This document shows, in pieces, positions 26,338 through 36,294 of a stretch of DNA of 51,064 bases. Below the pieces are notes generated by a model. That model was not told where the DNA came from. It made no database searches and saw nothing but the letters and a program-made list of their open reading frames with translations. Source of the DNA: Acidobacteriota bacterium (GTDB lineage: Bacteria; Acidobacteriota; Terriglobia; Terriglobales; Acidobacteriaceae); NCBI GenBank assembly GCA_003225005.1, contig QIAN01000088.1:1-51064 (forward strand). Direction: 5' to 3'. Numbering within the stretch: the first letter of the stretch is position 1; every line of letters starts with the position of its first letter. The position numbers were made by a program, and so were the translations under genes.

Positions 26338-28074
26338 TCAAGGCTTCTTGCCCGCGATTTGCTGAAGTTGTAGCTGATCTTTTCCCTCCTCGAGCAGGTA
26401 AAACTTATCGGCTTCCACATTGTGGAAGACCTGCCGTAGTCCGCTGGGCCAAGCGACCTCCACGGTTTCCGCGCGGCTGGCCTTCGCTAAGCCGAAATTT
26501 GCACGCAGGTCGCTCTGTGAAAGATAGCTGCCACCCCCGGCGATTTCACGGATTTCGGAAATCGCCCCGGCAACAACGCGGATGCGGGCTCCCATCGAGT
26601 CCCGATTACTCTTGGTCCCTAACAGCCTGAAATTGAGGAAGTGGTTACCATTGCCACCGCTGTTGTGGAGCAAAAGAGGCGAATCTCCATTGGTTGCTAC
26701 GACCGCATCCATAAATCCGTCGTTATCGAAATCAGCAAAAGCAACCCCACGACCCACGTAGGGAGTTCCAAAGCCAGTGCCGGCCAGCTTGCCGACTTCA
26801 GCAAACCGGCCATTTCCTTCGTTGTGGAACAGGGAATTGATCTGCCGGTAATGAGTCCCCGGCGTGGCCTGCTCCACCTCGGGATAGACATGGCCGTTGG
26901 CGATAAAAATATCCAGCCAGCCATCGTTGTCGTAATCGAAAAAGCCTCCGCCGAAACTGAGCACATCGCGTGTCGGCCGGGTGATGCCGGCTTGATCGCT
27001 GACCTCATCAAAAAATCCTTTGCCTTCGTTGTGCCAAAGGTGGTCTGAGGACCGCTGAAAATCTGAAATGTAAAGGTCGAGCCGGCCATCGTTGTCATAG
27101 TCCCCCAGGGAGATACACATCGCAGCCATAACTCTCCCTTGGGCGTTTAGAGCCATGCCGCTGCCAAGTCCGATCTCCTTGAAAGCACCGTTACCTTCAT
27201 TGTGGTAGAGATAAGCATTCAGCCCATCGTTGGCGACGAACAAATCCGGCCAGCCGTCATTGTCATAGTCAGCAGCGGCTACCGACAGGTTCTTGCCATT
27301 GGGTTGGTAGATCTTCGCCGCGGCGGTTACGTTAATAAATGTGCCGTCGCGATTATTGTGATAAAGCGCATCCGGACTGCCGCGGTACTCGCTCGGAGCG
27401 CAACTGCTGAGGACGTCGCCCAACTGGCAGTAACGTTTGTCCCCGAGAGCGACGTAGCTCCCGACGTAGAGATCGAGCCAGCCATCGCGGTCATAATCAA
27501 AAAATGTGGCTCCGGAATGAAACGCGCCAGACTCATTGCCGGCAACGCCAGCCTTGTCCGTGACATCGGTAAATGTTCCATTTCCATTATTGCGGTACAA
27601 AACATTGCGACCATACTGAGTCACAAAAAGATCGGGAAAGCCGTCGTTGTCGAAGTCTCCCCATACGCAACCGAGCCCGTATCCGGTCCCGGGCACACCG
27701 GCCTTTTCAGTCACGTCGGTGAATGTGCCGTCATGGTTGTTGCGATACAGCGCATTGTTGACAGAAATACCTCGATTGTAGAGATCACGTCCATTGACGA
27801 AATAAATATCTTGCCAGCCGTCGCCATCGAAATCACCGACGCAGACTCCCGGACCAAACTCCTCGCGATTAATCGAGATGCCCTTGTTCCCTTTAAAGTG
27901 CACAAACTTAATACCCGCCGCGGCAGTCACATTTGTGAACTCGATGCCAGTTGGACGCGCGTCTTGTGCGGAGAGCTCTGAAATGATGATCAAGACCGGC
28001 AGGAGACTTCGGAGGAAAGATTTGCTGACTGGCCAGGGCCGATGATGCTGACCTCTAGTTGGAGTCGGCGACAT
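26338..28074 (-). CDS. Second CRTAC1-like FG-GAP/VCBS protein with ASPIC/UnbV tail
   Basis: The 578-residue protein has a signal peptide (FLRSLLPVLIIISELSAQ) rather than a Tat motif. Propeller repeats with Ca-binding loops follow (VGDFDGDGWQDIYFVNG, WGDFDNDGFPDLFVTQYG, FFDYDRDGWLDLYVG, AADYDNDGWPDLFVAND). The UnbV-like C-terminus reads GARIRVVAGAIS...GGSYLSQSDLRANFGLAK, VEVAWPSGLRQVF. It is a paralogue of the CRTAC1-like protein 6 kb away but uses a different export route. ATG 28074 is selected as the start of the signal region; the frame extends upstream into the hydrolase tail only because that gene is frameshifted. Confidence 0.86.
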   Translation of the reverse strand: MSPTPTRGQHHRPWPVSKSFLRSLLPVLIIISELSAQDARPTGIEFTNVTAAAGIKFVHFKGNKGISINREEFGPGVCVGDFDGDGWQDIYFVNGRDLYNRGISVNNALYRNNHDGTFTDVTEKAGVPGTGYGLGCVWGDFDNDGFPDLFVTQYGRNVLYRNNGNGTFTDVTDKAGVAGNESGAFHSGATFFDYDRDGWLDLYVGSYVALGDKRYCQLGDVLSSCAPSEYRGSPDALYHNNRDGTFINVTAAAKIYQPNGKNLSVAAADYDNDGWPDLFVANDGLNAYLYHNEGNGAFKEIGLGSGMALNAQGRVMAAMCISLGDYDNDGRLDLYISDFQRSSDHLWHNEGKGFFDEVSDQAGITRPTRDVLSFGGGFFDYDNDGWLDIFIANGHVYPEVEQATPGTHYRQINSLFHNEGNGRFAEVGKLAGTGFGTPYVGRGVAFADFDNDGFMDAVVATNGDSPLLLHNSGGNGNHFLNFRLLGTKSNRDSMGARIRVVAGAISEIREIAGGGSYLSQSDLRANFGLAKASRAETVEVAWPSGLRQVFHNVEADKFYLLEEGKDQLQLQQIAGKKP

Positions 28075-28106
28075 TCTGGTTACCCGGCGCTTTCGTTTAC
28101 TGCATG

Positions 28107-30017
28107 CTAAAGAAAATCCGCACTTTGTCGGCACCACCGTAGCCCGCCCATCACTCCTGGACTAGTTTCTCGACGACTCGCTTCTCGACTATTTTGACGG
28201 CATAATTGGAAGCACGAGCGCGGAACGATGTTGCGCGTCGTGGAGAATTGTGTTGGTGGCGGAGACAAAGTGCGCCCGAATCTGATTTCTTCGCCCGTAT
28301 TGAGGTTGCGATCGAAGCGAGGGAAATTGCTGCTTGAAATCTCCAAGCGCAGCGAGTGACCGCGCAGAAAGACGTTGCTCGTGGCCCCAAGATCGAGGGA
28401 TATTTCGTAGATCTGTCCGGGGTTCATCAAAACGGCATGCTCGGGGGAAGCACGATAGCGCATGCGAAGGATACCTTCGGTGAGATCCTGCGCGAACCCA
28501 TCGGGCGCGACGTCGACGAGTTTCGCCGTGAAGTCCGTGTCCACGGCTGAGGACTTGACGAAGAGATCGGCAATGACCGGGCCTGTGACTTCTAAATCGC
28601 GCGCCAGCGGGCCAGTGGAGTAAACCAGCACGTCATCGCGATTTTCCACCACCCGCTGGTCACGCGGCCCAGGCTTCATATGTTCGGCGTCGCAGCAGAG
28701 CGGGCCACCGATGGTGGGCACGGGATTGGCGGGATTGTAAAGGTAGCCGCCAGCAGGCTCGGACTTGGGCGTGGATGTAGACAGAGGGCCGTCACCACGG
28801 AGTGAGTTCTCCTTGCCCGCGGAGTGCAGAAAATATTTCGTAAGCTGCGCTTGAGGCGGCGGCCAGTCGTCTTCCTGGCGGTATTCGTTGGCGCCCATCA
28901 CGAAGAGCTTGACAGGTTTGTCTGTGGCGAACTCGTTTCTGATCCCTTTACAGAGAAAATCGTACCAATCGAGAATAACGCTGGTGTAACCGTTTTCGGT
29001 GGCATGGGGGCCGAAGTCAACGTCTCCGATGCGGCGACCGAATCCGGCGTGGCCGCCGATCTCGATCAGCAGATGCTGCTGCGTGCGTGCTGCCTGGGTG
29101 GATCCGTGGGCTTTGGCACCCATATAGTTGCGCAGAGTGCCAGCACAGAAGATGTCATACCAAGCGCCGACCTGGAGCATGGGAACGGCAATCCTAGAAA
29201 AATTTTCCTCGATCGACACCTGCTTCCAGTAATCGTCATAATCGGGATGTGCCAGCCAGTCTTGATAATAGGGCGCGACAGCAGCAGTGAGCTGAGCGTC
29301 AGCGGGCAACTGGCCGAAATTGAAAACCGGATAGTTGGCGAGCGGGAGCGTAGGCACGCCGACGAGGGCATTTGTGTTTTGCTCGATGAGGCGTCGGAGC
29401 GTGTTCTCCGCCAGCTGAGACGTCCAGTTCTGATCGAACGATTGCTCGAACGCGCCCCCTTGGTACGTCCAGCCTTCATGGTAGTTGCTTGCCGTCACAT
29501 GGGGAGCGATTGCCACCAGATGTGGGGGTTGCGCTATGGCAGCGAGCATCTGCGTCGCGCCCACATAAGAGCCACCCATCATGCCGACTCTGCCATCTGA
29601 AAAGGGAAGCGCGGCAGCCCATTCGACGGTATCGAAACCGTCGGCTTGCTCGTGCCTGAACGGATACCATTCACCCTCTGACCTGTGACGGCCACGTACA
29701 TCCTGAATGATGACCACGTAGCCCCGCGGAACTATCTGGAAGACAGACGAGACAGCCCAGCTTACGCTCTTGTCGTAGGGCGTGCGCATAACGATGACGG
29801 GAAACTTATCCGAAGACTTAGGGCGATAGATGTCGGCGTAGAGCGTAGTACCGTCGCGCGTCTTCATCGGCACATCGTACTGAATGACCATGTCAATGGA
29901 AGCCGAGGGCGGCGCGGCGGCCTGTGCGCCAAGAGGCTGCGGCCAGCCGAGCGAAACTATCCCGAGGACGAATCCGAACGCCAATACAGAGAGCGAAGCT
30001 GCACGACTCTGTCTCAT
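28107..30017 (-). pseudogene. CocE/NonD-type X-Pro peptidase-like hydrolase, frameshifted near the C-terminus
   Basis: From ATG 30017 there is a signal peptide (SVLAFGFVLGIVSLG). An alpha/beta-hydrolase domain of the X-Pro dipeptidyl-peptidase/CocE family follows: KTRDGTTLYADIYRP, VVIIQDVRGRHRSEGEW, nucleophile elbow GGSYVG with S150. The C-terminal beta-sandwich reads FVKSSAVDTDFTAKLVDV, LRLEISSSNFPRFDRNLNTGEE. Right after that the frame is lost at about 28290. The neighbouring frame supplies the expected ending (HFVSATNTILHDAQHRSALVLP, stop at 28189-28191). As sequenced, the protein instead runs about 60 unrelated residues to 28107. The catalytic part is intact, so it may still fold. Substrates of the family are peptides, esters or beta-lactam side chains. 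Confidence 0.8.
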
Positions 30018-30394
30018 GCTTTAAGCCTGCGCGAGGTTGCCGAGAGAAGGCGCCGCATACGGCCGACGCAAGGGCAAAGTGCCCAGGTTAGCGCAGTCGT
30101 CTGGATCGCCAATGCCACTTGCTCCTCCCTGCTTTTCAATCAGGTGCCGAGTATACAGACACGACCGCACTGATGCGAGTTGTTGGAGGAACGTCGCGAC
30201 CATCGGCCGCAACGGGCTACGAACAACTTCACTCAACAGATATTCGACACCTTGGGGCTTGTATCATGGGGACCACCTGACCAAACAAAAACCTATGGAT
30301 TTTCGCTCCCGGTGATTTCGCGGCAGGGTTCAGCACACACGAGGGAATGCTGCAAAACCTGTGAATACATTTCTAGAAGCCCGGCTGACCGGGT
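30018..30394. other. Gene-free stretch between hydrolase and pectate-lyase-like gene
   Basis: No credible frame or RNA feature was found on either strand. It probably contains the hydrolase promoter (minus strand). No copy of the GCTATATAGC palindrome is present. Confidence 0.4.
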
Positions 30395-33345
30395 TCATTG
30401 CCCTTTTGTCCGTGTCTCGATCGAATACAAAGAACGATGAGTGAGGATGAAGAGCTCGTGTCCGTCCTTGCCGCCAAACAGCAACTGCAAAGGTCGCTCC
30501 GGCACTTCGATAGTATTCAATCCGGTGGCCGGCAGGATCGTATACGAAAATTTGGCCCGCCGCGATATAGACATCCCCCTCTGTATCCGCGGCTACACTC
30601 TCTCCGCCCTGCTCTGCGAAAAGTTTCAAGGTTGATATCGTACCGTCGTCGCCCACCTGAGCCTGGTACGTCTTCTCCTCGGATTCATCGGATACGTAGA
30701 AAGCCTGGCCCGCAAGTACGGGCGCCATGCCGAATGCTCGCAGCACGTCATGAAGCTTGGAACCGTAGTAAAGTTCCCCAGTCACGAAGTCCTGGCCCGC
30801 TGGAATGAAGGTGGTGCGGTCGGGCGATATGAACTGATAAGGCTTCCGGACGGCCACCGACTCCGTAAAATTGTTTTCATTTCTCCAGTGGTTAACCGGC
30901 AGAATCGCGGTCAGGCCTGGACGCGGCGCGGTCGGCACCGGATCCAGCAAAGTCACATCGTCACCAGGCGAATCGGGTTTGAAGCTATATACTGTGCCGT
31001 TTCCCGCATAGGAAATGACCATGAGATCGCCAGCTTTATCAAAAGCGAGTTGGACGGGGTCCAGCGGACTATCGCGGATCTTATCGAGCTGACGGGAGGC
31101 AACCGACCAGCGGTAAATGGTTTGCCGTTTTGCATCCACGAAATAAAGATCGCCAGATGCGTCCACAGTTCCGCCGGAGATGCTGAAGAAACCGCCCGCA
31201 AGTTTTTCGACTTTCGCGCCCTGTGCCAGAACCGGAGAGGATTGCTTCGCTCGCGCTTGCGGCACATTCCCCGAAATGGTCAGCCAAGCAAATTCCCGCT
31301 GTCGCAGTTCGAGGTTGTGCGTAGTATCAAACAAGGCGTTGTCAAAAGACACCTTGCTGTCGCTGTAGCAGTGTACATTGCGAAAATGTATGTTCTTCGA
31401 ATTTGTAACTCTGATCGCGTTGGGGAACGGTTGGTAGCTGCTGACTACGCGATACATATGCAGGTTTGCGATTGTGATATCACTCGAATCCTGAATCTCC
31501 AGCGGCAGCGCGAAACCACCTTCGCCCCTCTCCTCCTCGGTTTGAAGGGCGTAGATTCGCCAATTGGACACATGATGTAATACGACCTCGTTGCGCACAT
31601 GGTGCTCGCTCGATAGCTGGTAGACTCTTCCCTCGGTCGAGGTCTTTGAGATGTAGAGTCCCGCTTGCGAAAAGGTGCTCCGGGGTCCAGATATTGACGA
31701 AGGTGCCGCCACCGTTGTCCGTGACCCACAGGCTCGGATATTGTCCATCCCAGCGTCGCTCCAGTTTGGCATCTGCGGTGTTGGTGTTGTTATAGATTTT
31801 GTCCCAGGTCGCGTTCGGATCGACCGTGCCGTGCCCACCGAGAAAACGCACATCATTCATCATCGAATTGCTGCCCGCCATCCATTTCGCAGCCACCGCG
31901 CGGGGATTGATGCCGTTGGTATAGAGCCCTATGCCAGTGACAATGTTCGTCCCGCCCGGCGGCGTTTCGAGAAGAGGTTTCGGGCTGCCGACACCCTGGA
32001 ATGCGGGGGTCGAATCGGAAATAACAATCCGCGTGGTGCTCGGGTGCAGGCCAATCAATACGCTGTCGGGTCGCAGGGTTATTGAGTCGCTGACGCGGTA
32101 ATGGCCAGACGGCACATAAATTGTGCGATGTTGCGCGATCGCTTTGCGGAGCGCCTCAGTATCGTCCGCAATTCCGTCACCATGCGCGCCAAGCGTGCGG
32201 ATGTTGAACCATGTGTCCATCGGAGGGAGATTCAGAATGTCAGACCTTACCGGTTCGGGGAGGGCGTCTAGTGCTGTGGTCTCGTATACATCCTGAATCG
32301 CGGAGGGGGCAGCAATGCCCTCAAAGTGAAGCCCGTGGGAAAAGGTTTTGATCCGGTAGGCCTCTGCGGTGCCGGCAACCTGTTTTCCGCTCTCTCGATA
32401 CCAGGCAAACACGGACACTTCATGGCAGACAATGTTCTCCATGTTAATCTCGGTCCGCGCGTTGTTTTCATTACTGATGATGACGGCGGGCCCGGTAATG
32501 TGTTCCATGCGGCCATCTTTCACCCAAAGCTCCTCGGCGTAGTGAGGGTCGATGGAAATCGCCGTGGGAACGTTCTTGAATTGTGGGCGAATCAGAGTCA
32601 GCCCTGCTTCGTGTTCACGGATCGCAGCCTCGCGCTGACCTTCGAAGTTGGGATCAATCACGGTGAATTGCCATCCTGGAGAAGGTTTCCGGGTCCAGAT
32701 TCCGTACTGGCCGCCAAAGAAATGCACGTCCTCGGCGACGTTGCCACCGTCGTGAATTCCAGCCAGGCCCGAACCTATGTGAAAGTCAATGTGCGCCAAA
32801 AAGCAATGCTGGGCATAGTGGGCGCGCACGCCAACGGTGCCCGGATTTCCGTCCTGAATCTCAAAATCAATGTTGGTGAGCGCCGAGTAGAACGTGCCCG
32901 GGCTCGCATCCTCTGGGACATTGTCGTCGTGGGACGTCGGGCGCTGGTGTAACTTGCGTGTGTACCCAGGACGACCACCCGCAAAGAAAACCATGTAAGC
33001 GGGCCCCTTTTGAAAGCCTGTGGTGTTTGGACCCAGCACAAATGCGGGCCGAGTGCTGCCATAACCAATCACTCGGATGCCTGGCCAAATATAGATTGTT
33101 TTGGTCAGACGATAACGTCCTGAAGGAACAAAAACGATGCCTTGGCCTTGTGTTTCCTGAACTCTGTTAATAGCCTGCTGTATGGAATTGGTGTCATCCG
33201 CGATGCCGTCCCCGCGAAACGAGAACTGCTCCCGCGTCAGATAAACGGCTTTGGCATCGTCCGGGCGAGATGGATAGTAAGAGGATGCACCAAGCGGAAG
33301 AACCGCCGTCAGAAGAACCACTGCTGCGGTAATCGTCTTCAACAT
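30395..33345 (-). pseudogene. Pectate-lyase-superfamily (GH55-like) secreted protein with C-terminal propeller, two frameshifts
   Basis: From ATG 33345 there is a signal peptide (ITAAVVLLTAVLPLGA). Two pectate_lyase_3-type right-handed beta-helix starts follow: FRGDGIADDTNSIQQAIN with FVPSGRYRLTKTIYI, and LGAHGDGIADDTEALRKAI with YVPSGHYRVSDSITL. At about 31675 the frame changes and the helix continues as LYISKTSTEGRVYQLSSEH, then an SMP-30/NHL-like propeller (SGDLYFVDAKRQTIYRW). At about 30515 it changes again, giving the natural end VPERPLQLLFGGKDG...FILTHRSLYSI and the stop at 30395-30397. Restored length is about 983 codons. The fold suggests a polysaccharide-active or glucan-binding extracellular protein; the catalytic class cannot be named. 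Confidence 0.75.
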
Positions 33346-33711
33346 TGCAAAAGATCCGCACTCTGGAGCTTCGTGAGAATTGGGGAGCACGAGTGCTTCA
33401 TCCGTATCGCTAAAGCGCTGCCTGGCGTCGCCATCGGTTCTACCTAGGCGGGTTCGCAGGGCACAGCTTTTTGTACAAATAGCTGTCTCCGTTCGAGCGA
33501 CTACACTCTTTCCGGTCGTCCTCTTTTAATATAATTGCCGGCGCGAATGGCCCGAGCTCAAAGAGTCGGTATTCTCCCGTACGCTGTAACTGGCTTGGTT
33601 ACACGATCCTGAGGAGCCCGGAAGGCGAGCATTGTTGCTGAATATTTTCATTTGGGGGGCAGACAATCTCAATACTTCGTCTCGGTTCCACCATTACCCA
33701 GGCTAGGGACA
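33346..33711. other. Gene-free stretch upstream of the pectate-lyase-like gene
   Basis: AT-rich patch TTTTAATATAATT near 33526-33538 could hold a promoter. No coding frame or RNA is recognised. Confidence 0.35.
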
Positions 33712-33731
33712 CTAGAAATCTTTATTTCTAG
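33712..33731. repeat. Perfect hairpin at the end of the TPR remnant
   Basis: CTAGAAAT (33712-33719) and ATTTCTAG (33724-33731) around CTTT. There is no T-run on either side, so it is not a classic terminator. Confidence 0.5.
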
Positions 33732-33891
33732 CGGCCAATCCGGTCCCCATCAACCGGCTGGTCTGGAGACGGCTGTACAAGCTGGCCGAATCGAGATTGG
33801 GCTGTTTTTCTCCCAAGCCCGCGTATAGCAACGCAATGGCGTAAGCTGGAATGTACCGTCGTCCGGAACGCGACTGCAGAAGGGCGAGCAT
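33712..33891 (-). pseudogene. TPR protein C-terminal scrap
   Basis: The minus-strand frame from ATG 33891 reads MLALLQSRSGRRYIPAYA then IALLYAGLGEK. This is the motif found in the TPR tails of acidobacterial kinases and winged-helix regulators ('YvpAy.iAl.YagLGekd.AfewL'). After GEK the sequence no longer matches and stops at 33712. About 60 codons survive. Confidence 0.45.
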
Positions 33892-33921
33892 TCTGCGCGC
33901 AGCCCTTATATTTCCAGTGTT

Positions 33922-34614
33922 TCACATTGGGATCAATGGCTTCTTGACCCGCGCCCTGGATTTGAGCCAGTCCTGCAGAATACTGAGATCTACAGGAGGA
34001 ATGCGGACAAATTCGCAACCGGCAGCACCGTGTTGCCGGGTCCAGAGGACCCGCGCCTGAATGTAGATTTCTCTCTTTGCCCCAGGCAACAGGAGCCGGA
34101 AGGCTAAGACCTGTCCGATGGTGACCTCCTGCTTAACACTGAGCCCGATTCCGCCGTCGCCGATATTCGTCACAGTCAGCGCAATACTCCGATTGTTGTC
34201 GTCCGTTGCGCGGACAGAGAGCATGAGGGCGTACCGCGCATGCAGACGATGGTCCATCAGCATTCTCGAGTAAGCAATTTTCAATGATTTCGTCCCGGAC
34301 TCAGTGGTGATGGGTTTGCGGAGAGTAACATGGGCGCCTCGTATATCAGAATCCAGGGCAGAAATCGCTACGATAGTCGGTTTGTGCTTCATACCGGACT
34401 TCCAGATGTCCTGCAACAGATCCGAAGAAGCGTCGCCCTCCCAGTCAATCACGAGCAGGTCAGTGCTCCCTTCGGCCAACATGCCAAGGGCATGGGAAGA
34501 GCTCAAGCAGAGATTTGTACAAACCGACAAATCTCGCAGCAGGCCATCCATAGCAGAAAACACCGCCGGATCACGGCAAATGAACAAGCACTCAAAGGCC
34601 ATATCAGGTGTCAT
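33922..34614 (-). CDS. Receiver-like plus PilZ domain protein
   Basis: The 230-residue protein has a receiver-like N-terminal half (CLFICRDPAVFSAMDGLLRDL, LLVIDWEGD, AISALDSD, TLRKPIT). The phospho-acceptor-type Asp and the late Lys are kept, but the N-terminal acidic pair is reduced. The C-terminal half is a PilZ domain: RLHARYAL gives the RxxxR c-di-GMP arginine pair, but the second motif reads NIGDGGIG where D/NxSxxG is usual, so ligand binding may be altered. It is probably a cytoplasmic c-di-GMP effector. ATG 34614 starts the receiver fold. Confidence 0.75.
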   Translation of the reverse strand: MTPDMAFECLFICRDPAVFSAMDGLLRDLSVCTNLCLSSSHALGMLAEGSTDLLVIDWEGDASSDLLQDIWKSGMKHKPTIVAISALDSDIRGAHVTLRKPITTESGTKSLKIAYSRMLMDHRLHARYALMLSVRATDDNNRSIALTVTNIGDGGIGLSVKQEVTIGQVLAFRLLLPGAKREIYIQARVLWTRQHGAAGCEFVRIPPVDLSILQDWLKSRARVKKPLIPM

Positions 34615-34894
34615 GTGAGTCTTCAGGTAAGGGAGCGAGTTTGTCGTCGGGCGCCCCCCCAAACGTTCTCCTCACGGGAGTCCTAGGGGCTGGTACAGTT
34701 CGATGTTGATCTTTCAGCACATGCTGTCGGCCTGCCGTCTTCAATCTGCTACCGTTCCTTTGGCACAGACTGCCCAAGACGATTACCGGTACTTGGGCAG
34801 TTCGTGGTTCCTCACTCAAGGCTTGGGGGAGTCTCTGGTTCTTCAAGTTTCGGTAGCAATGTCGTCAAGCTACTCCGAACTCGATTCAGAGACT

Positions 34895-34908
34895 GGTCAG
34901 TATTGACC
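34895..34908. promoter_or_regulatory. Inverted-repeat leader element, copy 1
   Basis: GGTCA-GTAT-TGACC lies about 100 nt before the small ORF at 34993. It aligns with CTGTTCA-GAAT-TGAACAG at 43123, and the arm changes are compensatory (T:A to G:C). Otherwise the 34615-34992 gap shows no gene. Confidence 0.45.
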
Positions 34909-34992
34909 GCGCGGCAGCGAGTGGTTACACAAGCTAACGTTCTATGTCTTTTGGTTCGGGATGTAGCGACAAGCAGGGAATACGATGAAACA

Positions 34993-35193
34993 GTGAGGTA
35001 TCATACAACTGAACCGATGACTGGCGGCACCGCATTCAAATTCGGTTTCTCGAAGCATAGCGTCAACGCAGTGGATTTCAACAGCACGAATGGCAACCGC
35101 CGCACTCAAGCGGCAGCAATAATAAACCAGCATGCTACGGCATTGCATTTCTCTTGTCTGCAGCCCGTCAGCCGCCGAAGCGGAAGATCATGA
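34993..35193 (+). CDS. Small repeated-family protein, type 1 (copy A)
   Basis: It is a 66-residue frame from GTG 34993, starting RYHTTEPMTGGTAFKF and containing HSVNAVDFNSTNGNRRTQAA, then INQHATALHFSCLQPV. I do not recognise the family. Two relatives lie in this window (37879-38127 and 49729-49914), with the conserved core 'RYhTTk...gg..FkC....V...dFnsTNGNrRtQAA'. The protein-level conservation among diverged copies suggests a real gene. Its stop overlaps the next start as ATGA. Copy A has lost the Cys pair seen in the copy at 37879. Confidence 0.55.
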   Translation: MRYHTTEPMTGGTAFKFGFSKHSVNAVDFNSTNGNRRTQAAAIINQHATALHFSCLQPVSRRSGRS

Positions 35194-35384
35194 AACAGGG
35201 AGATTTCGTAAAGGTCATTGGAAGAGACGGATTTTACGTATTCCTGGAAGAAGTGCAAGGAACGGCAACCCTTCGAGTAGGTGGTGCGAAAAGTCCAAAC
35301 ACACCCACCTTGGCCATTCCGATAAATCGGGTGGTGTCTCTGGAAAAAACAGAACAGGCCCGTCGGCTGAGCCCAGGCGGATAA
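35190..35384 (+). CDS. Small repeated-family protein, type 2 (copy A), SH3-like
   Basis: It is a 64-residue protein from ATG 35190, overlapping the previous stop by 4 nt. It starts MKQGDFVKVIGRDGFYVFLE and contains TATLRVGGAK, SPNTPTLAIPINRVVSLEK. The strand pattern (GD.VkV.G.......eev.G.a.lrvgg) suggests a small SH3/KOW-like barrel; this is a fold guess, not a family match. A close relative lies at 49911-50111 with the same overlap arrangement, so the pair moves as a unit. No regulator follows this copy; the 35385-35716 stretch has no recognisable gene. Confidence 0.6.
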   Translation: MKQGDFVKVIGRDGFYVFLEEVQGTATLRVGGAKSPNTPTLAIPINRVVSLEKTEQARRLSPGG

Positions 35385-35716
35385 GCTCGAATGGATTCCT
35401 GTTTGGTGCTGATGAAATCCGAAAGAGCAAAATTGACCGTCTCTCAAATCGGCGATTTCGAAGAATACTGGGGATGAGACCCGCGAAACGCACGTTGGGA
35501 TACATTTTGTCCGTCCCTGGTGCCAGGTGCGAAGCTAAACCAAGACAAAACTGCACGCTTAGCCAGAGTTCCACGGCCCCAATTACCGGCAGGTTTCGTG
35601 ACCAGAATAAAAGGATTTCGATTCGCGCGAGCACTTGGTATCGTGCGTTACGCTGGTCGGGAACCCGACATAGACTCGAGCATTGCAGAAATCCTCATAC
35701 CGCCGAATCGACGGTA

Positions 35717-35965
35717 CTAGCCGACTTCGTGCCTCAGCGCCGTAAGTGCTTCCTCCGCGGTCTTATAGCTTGTTTGGTTTTCAACCATCTCCTCACATCG
35801 TTTTGCTCTTCTGCTGAAGTGCCAGTCTGAGTGTGTTTCTGTACCATGATTCACGATCCGGGCTTCTTGGCCTTCAGGGAGACCAGCGACCGTCTGTGTG
35901 AAAGCATGCCTTCCGCGTCCTGTTACCAGGCTGCTACCTTCCCTCAGGCTCAGGTTCGTTTTCAT
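35717..35965 (-). CDS. Hypothetical small protein
   Basis: It has 82 residues from ATG 35965 (MKTNLSLREGSSL...), with a basic/His-rich middle and an acidic helical end (YKTAEEALTALRHEVG). No family is recognised. Helix-like C-terminus and lack of interruptions are the only support; no clear ribosome-binding site was identified. It may be spurious. Confidence 0.35.
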   Translation of the reverse strand: MKTNLSLREGSSLVTGRGRHAFTQTVAGLPEGQEARIVNHGTETHSDWHFSRRAKRCEEMVENQTSYKTAEEALTALRHEVG

Positions 35966-36144
35966 GATAATAAGAGTTTGCACCTAATACTTTCGCCGAT
36001 TCAAGGCTCCCAAGAGCCAAATAAACAGGGGAGTGTTTTCAAGGGATCGCATCAGAGTAAAGAGTTGATCCGCAACTCGTGTAGGCGATGTTCAACAAAG
36101 TCTGCGGGTTGAGTATACCTTTACTGGATTGGGAGTGGAGTGTC

Positions 36145-36160
36145 TGAGCTATAAAGCTCA
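36145..36160. repeat. Inverted repeat upstream of the lipoprotein propeller gene
   Basis: TGAGCT-ATAA-AGCTCA, perfect 6-nt arms, about 135 bp before the gene start. Possible operator; no T-run. The rest of 35966-36294 shows nothing recognisable. Confidence 0.35.
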
Positions 36161-36294
36161 CATCAGTCTCCGAACGCGCGCACTTTCGTAATTATGTGCT
36201 CCCTCATTCCATCGGTACTGTTTAGAGTAGGTGGAAAAACCTCGGGGACGCGGGGCTCTTCCAACAAGCTTCTACTCGTTTGGGAGGGTTTGCT

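Noticed and set aside
26323-26341. TTGAGC / GCTCAA hairpin between convergent gntR and CRTAC1-like genes as a bidirectional terminator
   Set aside because: Only 6 bp, no T-run on either side, and it overlaps the CRTAC1-like stop codon.
27202-27981. Plus-strand open frame antisense to the second CRTAC1-like gene
   Set aside because: It arises from the repeated Asp/Gly-rich propeller codons read backwards (repeated VVIV-type text); no start signal.
28824-29600. Plus-strand open frame antisense to the CocE-type hydrolase
   Set aside because: The minus strand carries the nucleophile elbow and domain motifs; the antisense translation shows none.
35385-35716. Possible LuxR-type remnant after cassette copy A, by analogy with copy B
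   Set aside because: I tried all frames; none aligned convincingly with the regulator at 50108, so no claim is made.
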